Assembly: GCA_964509295.1 (NCBI GenBank)
Contig: CAZDWS010000002.1
Span: forward strand, 124,001-188,000
Reading direction: 5' to 3'
DNA from: JBGSQR01 sp964509295
GTDB taxonomy: Bacteria > Desulfobacterota > Desulfuromonadia > Geobacterales > Pseudopelobacteraceae
Length of the DNA stretch: 64,000 nucleotides
Shown here piece after piece: positions 25,416-33,616 of this stretch (the first letter of the stretch is position 1; the number at the start of each line of letters is the position of its first letter). The notes below the pieces were generated by a model. It had not been told where the DNA came from. It saw nothing but the letters and a program-made list of their open reading frames with translations, and ran no database searches. A program made the position numbers and the translations under genes.

Positions 25416-25763
25416 TTTCAGAATACCTAGAGTGCAGTTTCTCAATCCTGCTGATACTGCAGCGACCAACTGCCAGGGCTACGTCGATGCCGTATTTTTC
25501 GGCCCATCGGGCAATTACCTTTACTGATCTTTAACGCGCAACTTACATACTGTCATTACGATGTCTTCCGCATAACAGCCTCCTGCCACATCATTCTATT
25601 CATCAGTATTTTTATAAGCCACTCTGCGCATTGCAAACCTATTATCCAGGTCATCGTACTATTAGGCAATAATCAAACAGGATTGGTCTATCTGCTTTTG
25701 CCCTTTCTGGAGTAAGTTGAAATCATCAACAAGGTAATCAGTATCAAGTGTAAGGAGAAAACA
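25416..25763. other. Leader and gap before the exported-enzyme operon
   Basis: The left part shows no supported gene. A minus-strand stretch near 25430-25520 reads IARWAEKYGIDVALAVGRC without start or family and could be a worn gene fragment. The right part (25661-25740) is the shared AraC-type control region listed separately. Confidence 0.5.
25661..25733 (+). promoter_or_regulatory. Shared AraC-type control region, copy B (upstream of the exported-enzyme operon)
   Basis: The 21-base exact match to copy A lies at 25676-25696; AGGCAATAAT on its left and GGAGTAAGTTGAAATCATCA on its right also match copy A with few changes. It lies 68 bases before the first ATG. Confidence 0.75.
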
Positions 25764-26822
25764 ATGTCGATCATAAAAACTGTATCATTATTATTAATCG
25801 CAATTTTCACTATTTCACAAGGAACAGCCATGGCCGCCGACTATAAACAAAATCCGTTTACTCTGGTCTATGACGGTGCAATTACCGAAAATGTAAAGGG
25901 TAAAGTCAATATCCATCCAGTCACTTACAAACTTAATGGTATCGATATTTCGGCTAATGTTTATACCCCCGCCAATTATAACCCAAATAATAAATATCCG
26001 GCGGTGGTGGTGGCTCACCCCAATGGCGGTGTGAAAGAGCAGGTCTCTGGCTTGTATGCCCAGCGTCTGGCGGAGCAGGGATACATCACCATTACTGCGG
26101 ATGCGGCGTATCAAGGTGCCAGTGGTGGTCTGCCTCGCAATATGGATAAGCCGGCCAACCGGATTGAAGATATTCATGGCATGGCTGATTTTATCACTCA
26201 GTATGCCGGTGTAGATGCTGGACGTTTAGGCTTGCTTGGTATCTGCGGTGGTGGCGGTTATGCCCTGAAAGTGGCCCAAACCGACAAGCGATTCAAGACC
26301 GTTGCCACTCTGAGTATGTTTAATTCCGGTTTGGTGAGACGCAACGGCTATGTGGACTCGCAGCTATCCACCATCCAGCCACGCTTGAAACAAGCCTCGG
26401 ACGCTCGCGCACAGGAAGCGGCCAGCGGCAAGATCATCTATGCTGGCGATGCGAAGCTGACCGATGAGCAAATCGCCAAGCTGCCCTTTGATTTGTACCG
26501 TCAAGGCTTCGAATACTACGGCAAGACTCACGCACACCCTAACTCAACTTTCAAATACACCATGAGCAGCCTGCTCGCTTTAATGAATTTCGATGCAGAC
26601 AGCAATATGGACTTGATCAACCAGCCCTTACTGATGATGGCGGGCAGCAAGGCCGATTCCCTGTATATGACCCAAAGTGCCTTTGCCGGGGCGACCAGCG
26701 CAAAAAATAAAGAGTTATTCCTGATTGATGGTGCAACCCACATTGAAACCTATTGGAAACCGCAGTATGTGAATCAGGCCATGGGTAAGTTGACCCAGTT
26801 CTTCGGCGAGACGCTGAAATAA
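25764..26822 (+). CDS. Exported dienelactone-hydrolase-like enzyme, 352 aa
   Basis: A signal peptide (about residues 1-27, ending AMAA-DY) precedes an alpha/beta hydrolase fold. The nucleophile elbow LGICGGGGYAL carries cysteine instead of serine, as in dienelactone hydrolases; likely partners are Asp in GSKADSLYM and His in DGATHIETYW. The protein would act in the periplasm on lactones or esters. It is the first gene of a four-gene set, all with signal peptides. The ribosome site is AAGGAG. The shared AraC-type motif lies upstream. Confidence 0.88.
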   Translation: MSIIKTVSLLLIAIFTISQGTAMAADYKQNPFTLVYDGAITENVKGKVNIHPVTYKLNGIDISANVYTPANYNPNNKYPAVVVAHPNGGVKEQVSGLYAQRLAEQGYITITADAAYQGASGGLPRNMDKPANRIEDIHGMADFITQYAGVDAGRLGLLGICGGGGYALKVAQTDKRFKTVATLSMFNSGLVRRNGYVDSQLSTIQPRLKQASDARAQEAASGKIIYAGDAKLTDEQIAKLPFDLYRQGFEYYGKTHAHPNSTFKYTMSSLLALMNFDADSNMDLINQPLLMMAGSKADSLYMTQSAFAGATSAKNKELFLIDGATHIETYWKPQYVNQAMGKLTQFFGETLK

Positions 26823-26832
26823 GGAGCAAACT

Positions 26833-27921
26833 ATGAAGACAAAAATTGGGAAGTTAATTGTTGCGCTCATGCTGATCCTCGTCAGTATGAGCGCATCGTC
26901 ATGGGCAATGGCTGGCGGGAAGGATAAGCCCGCACCACTGGTCATCCAGGAGCAAGGCAGCTTCGCCGCCGGCGGGACGGTAGTCACGAACCCCGGCAAG
27001 TTCGATCCAATCAAAATGTCTCCAGATGGACAAACATTCCACGGCGATCATGCCTATGTGTCTTACCAGATTCCGGTCAATGCCCGTAAGCTGCCGCTCG
27101 TGCTTTGGCATGGCTTCGGGCAGTTCTCTAAAACCTGGGAAACAACACCGGATGGCCGCGAGGGATTTCAGAACATTTTCCTGCGCCGTGGTTTCGGAGT
27201 GTATCTGGTTGATCAACCCCGTCGGGGTAATGCAGGACGCAGCACCAAACCGATCGCCTTAACGCCGGTGGCTGACGAGCAAAAATGGTTCAATGTTTTC
27301 CGCCTCGGTGTTTGGCCCGATTTCTTCCCCGGCGTACAGTTTTTCCGCGACCCGGAGGCCATGAATCAGTACTTCCGCCAGATGACACCCGACACCGGCC
27401 CTATAGATATCGAGGTCAACTCCGATGCAGTTGCGGCACTTTTCAGGAAGATCGGGTCGGGCATCCTCGTCACCCATTCCCATAGCGGCGGCATGGGGTG
27501 GCGCACTGTCATCAAGAACCCCAATGTTTGTGCCGTTGTTTCCTATGAACCTGGCAGCAATTTTGTCTTCCCGAATGGCGAAGTGCCTCCTGCAATGCCC
27601 AGTTCCGCCGGCCCGTTTGAGGCGGTTGGCGTGCCTCTGTCGGAGTTCATGAGGCTCACCAAAATCCCGATCATCATCTTCTACGGCGACAATATTCCGG
27701 AGAAGCAGATTGCCAACCCTGGTCAGGACCAGTGGCGTGTACGTCTGTCAATGGCAAGGCTTTGGGCGGACGCCGTCAACCGCCGGGGCGGTGATGTGAC
27801 CGTGGTGCATTTGCCGGAGATTGGTATTCGCGGCAACACGCATTTTCCATTCTCGGATCTGAACAATCTCGAAATCGCGGAGCTGATGTCCGGATTTCTT
27901 AAGAAGAAGGGACTGGACTAG
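26833..27921 (+). CDS. Exported alpha/beta-hydrolase (esterase-like), 362 aa
   Basis: A signal peptide (about 1-29, SSWAMA-GG) is followed by an alpha/beta hydrolase domain. It has the oxyanion segment VLWHGFGQFSKTWE, the nucleophile serine in THSHSGGMGW (GHSxG variant), an Asp near IIFYGDNIPE and a late His in GNTHFPF. The length and the RR-rich lid part (QPRRGNAGR) resemble bacterial esterases annotated in aromatic or steroid gene sets. It starts 10 bases after the upstream hydrolase gene with AAGGAG. The substrate is unknown. Confidence 0.87.
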   Translation: MKTKIGKLIVALMLILVSMSASSWAMAGGKDKPAPLVIQEQGSFAAGGTVVTNPGKFDPIKMSPDGQTFHGDHAYVSYQIPVNARKLPLVLWHGFGQFSKTWETTPDGREGFQNIFLRRGFGVYLVDQPRRGNAGRSTKPIALTPVADEQKWFNVFRLGVWPDFFPGVQFFRDPEAMNQYFRQMTPDTGPIDIEVNSDAVAALFRKIGSGILVTHSHSGGMGWRTVIKNPNVCAVVSYEPGSNFVFPNGEVPPAMPSSAGPFEAVGVPLSEFMRLTKIPIIIFYGDNIPEKQIANPGQDQWRVRLSMARLWADAVNRRGGDVTVVHLPEIGIRGNTHFPFSDLNNLEIAELMSGFLKKKGLD

Positions 27922-27936
27922 AACAAGGAGAGTAAA

Positions 27937-28449
27937 ATGAAAACCACAGCAATGCTTTTATCGCTTTCACTGCTGGCTTCAACAGTCGCTTTTGTTGACC
28001 AGGCATCAGCAACCGAGGTAGGCAAACAGTCGCAAGCCATCACACGTGCCGGTTCCCAGGCATCCATCAAAGGGCCTGAGGCCTATTTTACCGGCAATGT
28101 CCGGGTTGATCCGTTGTTCGCTGCAAAGGATGCGGCGCAATTTTCCGGCGCCTATGTCACCTTTGAACCGGGGGCCAGATCTGCCTGGCACATTCACCCG
28201 ACCGGTCAGCACCTGCTGGTTGTTGCCGGTGTTGGTAGGACAGGGGAGTGGAGAGGAAGGGTGGAAGAGATCAAGGCAGGCGACGTGATCTGGTGTCCGC
28301 CCAGGATAAAGCACTGGCACGGTGCTGCGCCCACTACAGCCATGACGCACATTGCCATTACCGGAACACTTAACGGCAAGAATGTCGAATGGCTGGAAAA
28401 GGTCAGCGATGAACAGTACAACGGTAAACAAGGAGGCAAGCATGAATAG
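27937..28449 (+). CDS. Exported cupin-domain protein, 170 aa
   Basis: After a signal peptide (about 1-26, QASA-TE) the protein is one cupin barrel. Motif 1 is SAWHIHPTGQHLLVVAG and motif 2 GDVIWCPPRIKHWHGAAP, giving the usual His ligands for a metal. It resembles the small cupins found beside carboxymuconolactone-decarboxylase-like proteins and some hydroxynitrile-lyase-type cupins. It overlaps the next gene by 8 bases, so the pair is translationally coupled. Confidence 0.88.
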   Translation: MKTTAMLLSLSLLASTVAFVDQASATEVGKQSQAITRAGSQASIKGPEAYFTGNVRVDPLFAAKDAAQFSGAYVTFEPGARSAWHIHPTGQHLLVVAGVGRTGEWRGRVEEIKAGDVIWCPPRIKHWHGAAPTTAMTHIAITGTLNGKNVEWLEKVSDEQYNGKQGGKHE

Positions 28450-29170
28450 GCTAATCACAGTGTTCATGGCAATCATTCTTGTTATGATGTTTAGTATGGC
28501 AGCGTTTTCGGAGGCACAAGATATGGGCAATAGTCAGGTATTGAACGCAAAACAGCAAAGTATCGTCACCATCTCGGCCTTTACCGCCAGCGGTAATATG
28601 GAGAAACTGCAAACAGCCTTGAATGAAGGGCTGGATGCCGGTTTGACCGTCAATGAAATCAAGGAGGTCCTGGTTCAGTTGTACGCCTATTGCGGGTTTC
28701 CGCGCAGCCTGAACGCCATCGCCAACTTCATGGCTGTCCTGGAAAAACGGCAGAAGCAGGGGATCAAGGACAACGTCGGCAGGGAGGCCAGTCCGCTTCC
28801 AGCCGATAAAAGCAGTATCGAACTCGGCACTGAAGTTCAGACCCGCCTGGTAGGACAACCGGTAAAAGGGGCAATTTATACTTTTGCTCCCGCAATAGAC
28901 CGGTTTCTGAAGGGCCACCTGTTCGGAGACATCTTCGGACGCGACATCCTGGACTTCCAGAGCAGGGAGATTGCCACCATTTCGGCTCTGGCCGGCATGG
29001 AAGGCGTCAACCCGCAACTGCAGGCCCACTTTAAAACCGGCTTCAATACCGGGTTGACAGAGGCGCAGATGAGGGATTTTATATCCGTTCTCAAGACCAA
29101 AGTCGGCAAAAAAGAAGCCGACAATGCCAGTGAAGTATTGGGCAGGGTTTTTAGCAGCAGGCTGAAATAA
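28442..29170 (+). CDS. Exported carboxymuconolactone-decarboxylase-family protein, 242 aa
   Basis: A signal peptide (about 1-25) leads into two CMD-type helical domains. The first contains LVQLYAYCGFPRSLNAIANF, with a single Cys before the conserved GFP..LNA; the second contains FQSREIATISALAGMEGVNP. The usual CxxC redox pair of AhpD-like proteins is absent, pointing to the decarboxylase-like branch. The ATG at 28442 follows AGGAGG by 6 bases; an earlier in-frame start inside the cupin gene lacks a ribosome site. The family is usually cytoplasmic, so the signal peptide is unusual. Confidence 0.88.
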   Translation: MNRLITVFMAIILVMMFSMAAFSEAQDMGNSQVLNAKQQSIVTISAFTASGNMEKLQTALNEGLDAGLTVNEIKEVLVQLYAYCGFPRSLNAIANFMAVLEKRQKQGIKDNVGREASPLPADKSSIELGTEVQTRLVGQPVKGAIYTFAPAIDRFLKGHLFGDIFGRDILDFQSREIATISALAGMEGVNPQLQAHFKTGFNTGLTEAQMRDFISVLKTKVGKKEADNASEVLGRVFSSRLK

Positions 29171-29199
29171 GGACGGATGGAGTAAGGGGGACACACAAG

Positions 29200-29787
29200 G
29201 TGTCTATTAGAAATGAGTTGCTGACCGGCCTTAATGTGAAAAAATATTTAGAGGAAATCGCATCACTTCGGATTGGGATCTTCCGTGAATATCCATACCT
29301 GTATGATGGTAATCGTAACGATGAGCTTAACTATCTGCAGCATTACGCCGAAGTATCGGATGCATGTGCAATTTTGGCGTTCGATGATGAAAACGTTGTC
29401 GGAGCGGCAACGGGAATTCCGCTAGGGCGGGTGGAGGGGCTGCTTGCTCCCTTTGCCGGTAGTCATCATCCCGTTAATGAGACGTACTATGTGGGCGAGT
29501 TGCTTTTTTATCCCGCCTACCGCAATCAGGGCCTGGGCATGGATCTGCTGGCCATGATGGAGAAATACGTCCTTTCCCTGGGAAACTACCGTTATCTAGC
29601 CAGTGCGACCGTGGTGCGACCCGATGATCATTCTCTGCGCCCCCGAAAATATGTGCAAATTGAAAGATTCCTCGCCAAAACCGGATTCGTGGTGCTTCCG
29701 GGCATTACAACAAGTTTCGCGTGGCGCGAGATTGACGGTAGCAGTAATGAACATCCAATGCGGTTCTGGGTAAAGAGTTTAAGCTGA
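29200..29787 (+). CDS. GNAT acetyltransferase, 195 aa
   Basis: The acetyl-CoA binding core is visible in VGELLFYPAYRNQGLGMDLLAMMEKYV (motif A: R/Q-x-x-G-x-G/A type RNQGLG). The start is GTG at 29200 with AAGGGGG about 10 bases upstream; no in-frame ATG lies nearby. The acceptor is unknown. It is 29 bases after the CMD gene and could be the last gene of that operon, but it has no signal peptide. Confidence 0.8.
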   Translation: MSIRNELLTGLNVKKYLEEIASLRIGIFREYPYLYDGNRNDELNYLQHYAEVSDACAILAFDDENVVGAATGIPLGRVEGLLAPFAGSHHPVNETYYVGELLFYPAYRNQGLGMDLLAMMEKYVLSLGNYRYLASATVVRPDDHSLRPRKYVQIERFLAKTGFVVLPGITTSFAWREIDGSSNEHPMRFWVKSLS

Positions 29788-29890
29788 TAATGTTGGGATG
29801 CTGCCCGTTCATTGCTACTATGGAGACATGGAGCATGAACTATCAGGAGTTGGTTCGTAAAAATTTAAATACATGATCAAGGAGTAAGCT

Positions 29891-30454
29891 ATGAAAAAAT
29901 CAATCGGTGCCAAGACGCTGCTATTTCCGACGCCGGTCCTGCTGGTCGGGACTTACGACCGGGATGGCAAACCTAATCTGATGACCGCCGCCTGGGGCGG
30001 CATCTGCTGTTCGCAGCCCCCGTGTGTAGCTGTTTCACTGCGCAAGGCAACCTACTCCTATGCTGCCATTGTGGAGCGCAAGGCTTTCACGATCGGCATA
30101 CCATCGGAAGCCTGGATAAAAGAGGCTGATTATGTCGGCATGGCCTCCGGCCGCGATGTGAACAAATTTACTGAAACAGGTCTCACTGCAGTCAGAAGCG
30201 AACTGGTGGATGCTCCCTATGCGGCGGAGTTTCCTTTTGTAGTGGAGTGCCGCCTGCTGCATACTCTGGAACTTGGTCTGCATACCCAGTTCGTAGGTGA
30301 GATCATCGATGTAAAGGCTGATGCCTCTGTGCTTGCAGACGACGGACAGCCGGATATCCTCAAGATCAAGCCGCTGGTGTTTGATACCGCACATCGCGGC
30401 TACCACAGTATCGGACCGCTGCTGGGGCAGGCTTTTTCTGTGGGTAAAAAATAA
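29891..30454 (+). CDS. Flavin reductase-like (flavoredoxin) protein, 187 aa
   Basis: The FMN-binding split barrel has the family start segment TPVLLVGTYDRDGKPNLMTAAWGGICC and the conserved PPCVAVSLRKATYSYAAI region. The length fits flavoredoxin-type flavoproteins of anaerobes, which accept electrons or reduce flavins. A clear AAGGAG precedes the ATG. It stands alone between the acetyltransferase and the metallophosphoesterase. The physiological donor and acceptor are not known. Confidence 0.88.
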   Translation: MKKSIGAKTLLFPTPVLLVGTYDRDGKPNLMTAAWGGICCSQPPCVAVSLRKATYSYAAIVERKAFTIGIPSEAWIKEADYVGMASGRDVNKFTETGLTAVRSELVDAPYAAEFPFVVECRLLHTLELGLHTQFVGEIIDVKADASVLADDGQPDILKIKPLVFDTAHRGYHSIGPLLGQAFSVGKK

Positions 30455-30601
30455 CGCGTGATCAGGATTGATCATGATTGGCAAAACGTTCAGAGAAACA
30501 CCCTGTCCAGGCTGATGGATTAAACCAGCGTTGGCAGAGCCAATGCAACCTCAGTATCATCATGCAATTATGTTTACCTATATTACTGGAAATGGAAACC
30601 T

Positions 30602-31732
30602 ATGCGACTTGTATTACCTTCGCTGATTGTTTGTGTCTATGTTTTTGCCAGCCTGATTCTGTTTGTACCCAGCAGCCTGCCGGTCAAGCTGGCTACCGGG
30701 TTCGCGCTTTTGATCATCTGCTTTAAGTACCCGGTTTACGTAAAAATCGGCGGTTCTTTTATTGCTCCCGACCTGCCGCGACCGCTGCTGCTCTCCATGG
30801 AATATCTTTATGCCGCCATGGTGATCCTGTTTTTTATGCTTTTGCTGAAAGACGGGTTGGAATTGATGCTCTGGCTGAGCCGTCGCCTGGGCAGTACCTG
30901 GCATCTTCCGTTTACGCCTGCTGCCAGAAGCGGCGGAATAGTTGTGGTGGCACTGGTTCTGGGGGCATACGGCACATGGCAGTCTCTGCGCGTGCCGGAT
31001 GTTCGCACAGTGGAGATAACTTTACCAAAACTGCCCCGCAATCTGGATGGATTCAGCATTGTCCAGCTTTCCGATATTCACATCGGCCCGTTTCTGAAAG
31101 AAAAGTGGCTGCGGGGTGTGGTGCAGAAGACCAATGCCCTGGATCCTGATGTAGTTGCGCTGACCGGCGATATGATTGACGGTTCTCCGGATGCGCTGAA
31201 GGATGATATAGCTCCACTAGCTGATCTACGGGCCAGGCATGGTGTGTATGGTGTGACCGGCAACCATGAATACTACTTTCATGCGGAACAATGGATTCCG
31301 GTGTTTGAAAAACTGGGCGTGATCATGCTGCACAACGAGCACAGGGTTTTATCTGCCAAAGGTTCGGATCTGGTGATCGCCGGCCTGCCCGACCATGCGG
31401 AAAAACATTTCGGCGGAGAGGGTCCGGATATGCGCAAAACCCTGCAGGGCGCGCCGGATGCGGTGCGGGTACTGTTGGCACATCAGCCAAACGGGGTGTC
31501 CGGAAATACGGGTGCGGATATTCAGCTTTCCGGCCATACCCATGGCGGACTTCTGCTCCCTATGAAATTCCTTATGGCAGTCTTCAACGGAGGTTATGTG
31601 GAAGGGTTGTATGATGTCAAAGGCTTGAAGCTGTATGTTAGCCCCGGAACCGGCCTCTGGTCCGGATTCTCCTGCCGGGTTGGGGTGCCGTCTGAAATTA
31701 CCCGGATTGTATTGCGTGCCCGGTCCAACTAA
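30602..31732 (+). CDS. Membrane-anchored metallophosphoesterase, 376 aa
   Basis: Three to four membrane segments fill residues 1-140. The catalytic domain has all calcineurin-type blocks: QLSDIHIGPF, ALTGDMIDGS, GVTGNHEYYF, LLAHQPN and LSGHTHGG, giving the two-metal centre. Proteins with this layout (YkuE/YaeI-like) hydrolyse phosphodiesters, some of them in lipid metabolism. The substrate is unknown. The gene is followed by a repeat-type terminator. Confidence 0.92.
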   Translation: MRLVLPSLIVCVYVFASLILFVPSSLPVKLATGFALLIICFKYPVYVKIGGSFIAPDLPRPLLLSMEYLYAAMVILFFMLLLKDGLELMLWLSRRLGSTWHLPFTPAARSGGIVVVALVLGAYGTWQSLRVPDVRTVEITLPKLPRNLDGFSIVQLSDIHIGPFLKEKWLRGVVQKTNALDPDVVALTGDMIDGSPDALKDDIAPLADLRARHGVYGVTGNHEYYFHAEQWIPVFEKLGVIMLHNEHRVLSAKGSDLVIAGLPDHAEKHFGGEGPDMRKTLQGAPDAVRVLLAHQPNGVSGNTGADIQLSGHTHGGLLLPMKFLMAVFNGGYVEGLYDVKGLKLYVSPGTGLWSGFSCRVGVPSEITRIVLRARSN

Positions 31733-31740
31733 AAGGAAAA

Positions 31741-31785
31741 GGGGCAGGCTGCTTTTTGATAAAGTAGTCTGCCCCATTTGTATTT
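31741..31785 (+). terminator. Terminator after metallophosphoesterase gene
   Basis: GGGGCAGGCTGCTTT pairs with AAAGTAGTCTGCCCC around TTGAT. It is a near copy of the terminator at 18893-18934. Confidence 0.8.
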
Positions 31786-31808
31786 CTGAGGAATCTCTCT
31801 TTCCTCTG

Positions 31809-32468
31809 CTATGCCGCGACGCCCTCGGCTCCGGCCAACCTTTGCCCCAACTCAAAGGCACGTCGACATTCCAGAGGTAACACCTCCTTACGGCGATTGG
31901 CTTTGTGAATCGGGTCGAAGCTTTCGATCACCACCTTTGAATAATCGTCCACCTGGCAGGTGTCATACGCACAGAGCGACTCGGCAGGGCCAAGGAGCAT
32001 TTGCGTATAGCGCTCATTGGTGTTGAAAACCTGTTCGTATCCGTATTCCTTGCTCTGTTCATCCCGCACATTCATCGTATAGATGAAACCGGTTTTGATT
32101 TTTTTAGGGAACAATGTTCCGTAAGGTATTGTGTACGTGAGGTACGGAAACAGAAGGCGTTCGAGAAAGCTGCGTGTTTCACCGGTTACTGTACCGAAGT
32201 ATATGGGCGAACCAATGACAAGGGCATCAGCAGCAGCTATTTTTTCCAGTACCGGTGCCAGGTCATCGTTCAGGACACATTTTCCGTAACTGTGACCTCC
32301 GCGCTTTTTGCAGGCGAAGCAGCTTACACAACCCTTAAAGTTCAGATCGTATAGATGGAAAAGTTCGGTTGTAGCCCCTTGTGCTGCGGCGCCCTCCAGT
32401 GCTTTGGTTACCAGTGTGGCTGTATTCCATTGTTTTCGTGGACTTCCGTTGATTCCGATGATGTTCAT
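31809..32468 (-). CDS. NADPH-dependent FMN reductase / flavodoxin-like protein, 219 aa
   Basis: The start MNIIGINGSPRKQWNTATL is the FMN phosphate loop of the NADPH-dependent FMN reductase (iron-sulfur flavoprotein-like) family. A Cys set follows (GCVSCFACKK, then GKCVLND), typical of the iron-sulfur-flavoprotein-like branch; GSPIYFGTVTGETRSFLERL completes the flavodoxin fold. The ATG at 32468 has AGAGGAG 8 bases upstream. It is divergent from an ArsR-type regulator with operator dyads between them, which suggests redox- or metal-controlled expression. Confidence 0.88.
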   Translation of the reverse strand: MNIIGINGSPRKQWNTATLVTKALEGAAAQGATTELFHLYDLNFKGCVSCFACKKRGGHSYGKCVLNDDLAPVLEKIAAADALVIGSPIYFGTVTGETRSFLERLLFPYLTYTIPYGTLFPKKIKTGFIYTMNVRDEQSKEYGYEQVFNTNERYTQMLLGPAESLCAYDTCQVDDYSKVVIESFDPIHKANRRKEVLPLECRRAFELGQRLAGAEGVAA

Positions 32469-32534
32469 GTGTCTTACTCCTCTTGTAGTGGTTGGTTTTC
32501 GCTTGCTGACCAGTAGTCCATGGCAGATATGTAT

Positions 32535-32575
32535 TTCGATAAAACTCGAACTGTATAGTTCGAAAATAATCGAAC
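32535..32575. promoter_or_regulatory. Two ArsR-type operator dyads between FMN reductase and regulator
   Basis: TTCGA-TAAAAC-TCGAA (32535-32550) and TTCGA-AAATAA-TCGAA (32559-32574) are perfect dyads with the same 6-base spacer, 24 bases apart. A third small dyad, CGAACT-GTAT-AGTTCG, joins them. Confidence 0.8.
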
Positions 32576-32632
32576 AATATTGCAATGTCAACTTAATTTG
32601 TATATGATGAGAAAAAATGAGAAAGGGAACAA

Positions 32633-32947
32633 ATGGCTAAGAATATTGAGATACAACAGCCTTTACGGGACGAGATTTCTTTGTCCAAAGTCCTTCATGC
32701 CCTCAGCGACCCGGTACGTATGGAGATCGTCCTCAAGATTGCCAAGGCAGGGCAAGTGGCATGCGGAGCATTCGATATACCAATGCCCAAGTCTACCTTG
32801 TCACATCACTTTAAAGTTCTAAGGGAATCAGGGGTGGTTGTCTGCAGGAGAGAGGGTACCGTGTTGATAAACTCCGTACGATTTGACGACTTGGAAGCGC
32901 GGTTTCCCGGGGTTGTTTCTGCAATAATTGCGGCAGGAAGTAGATAG
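32633..32947 (+). CDS. ArsR-family winged-helix regulator, 104 aa
   Basis: The one-domain repressor has the ArsR layout: LSDPVRMEIVLKIAKAG, the recognition helix MPKSTLSHHFKVLRESGVV, and the wing CRREGTVLINSV. One cysteine precedes the recognition helix (VACGAFD) and one follows it (VVCRREG). It probably represses itself and the divergent FMN reductase through the dyads at 32535-32575. The signal could be oxidation or a metal. A long perfect terminator follows. Confidence 0.92.
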   Translation: MAKNIEIQQPLRDEISLSKVLHALSDPVRMEIVLKIAKAGQVACGAFDIPMPKSTLSHHFKVLRESGVVVCRREGTVLINSVRFDDLEARFPGVVSAIIAAGSR

Positions 32948-33012
32948 CGCGTTACATTCGGTTCAGTTGGGAACCTCTTCAATATGAATTCCGGTGACAG
33001 CATACTTAATTC

Positions 33013-33050
33013 AAACAATAAAGGCGGCCGATTGGCCGCCTTTATTGTTT
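33013..33050. terminator. Bidirectional terminator, 17-bp perfect stem
   Basis: AAACAATAAAGGCGGCC and its exact reverse complement flank a GATT loop. It serves the ArsR gene and the convergent DUF1456 gene. Confidence 0.9.
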
Positions 33051-33089
33051 GATATTGATTAAAGAAAGGGTAAGCTATCCGTTTACTGA

Positions 33090-33554
33090 CTACTTGCCGC
33101 GCAGGGCAACTCCTTTGATAAAATCAAAAAGGAGCTGATTGGTACAGGCCTTGTAATGCTTGTGTCCCGGTTTTCTGAACAGGGCGGTCAGATCATGTTT
33201 TGTCATGACGATCCCTGCGTTCCTGAATATCCCGATCAGGTCCTCTTCTTTTAGATCCAGGGCGATGCGCAGCTTCTTCAGTATGGCATTGTAGCTCAGC
33301 TCTGCTTGCGGCGCTGCTGTCGGCGCCTGCTTTCCTTCCTGCTGACCTCTTTTGTGAATGATCAGGCCATCAAGAAAAAATCCCATGATCGGGTTGTTGC
33401 ACGGGATATGTCCGTCTTCGTCTTCAGTTTTCAGAAAGGCGGTTATGGCTGATTCACCGACTTCACGTCCCGCTGCTTTGAATATCTGGATCATGGTTGC
33501 CGTGTCCAGTTCCAGGGCTTCCTTTATACTGCGTAATAATTTGTTGTTGGCCAT
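33090..33554 (-). CDS. DUF1456 (YehS-type) protein, 154 aa
   Basis: Two related helical repeats are visible: LLRSIKEALELDTATMIQIF and ILKKLRIALDLKEEDLIGIF, each followed by a segment ending in a Phe-rich turn (AFLKTEDEDGH, LFRKPGHKHY) and CNNPIMGFFLDGLI / CTNQLLFDFIKGV. This is the duplicated DUF1456 layout. The function is unknown. It precedes nothing obvious on its strand and has a weak ribosome site. Confidence 0.88.
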   Translation of the reverse strand: MANNKLLRSIKEALELDTATMIQIFKAAGREVGESAITAFLKTEDEDGHIPCNNPIMGFFLDGLIIHKRGQQEGKQAPTAAPQAELSYNAILKKLRIALDLKEEDLIGIFRNAGIVMTKHDLTALFRKPGHKHYKACTNQLLFDFIKGVALRGK

Positions 33555-33616
33555 GGTTTCTCCGAAATTGAATTAAGTTTGTTCAGAGTGATTATCCCTG
33601 TCAGAATCTGAATTGT

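Noticed and set aside
25430..25560. Minus-strand peptide IARWAEKYGIDVALAVGRC as a gene
   Set aside because: No start, ribosome site or recognisable family; at most a worn fragment, so it is only mentioned in the gap entry.
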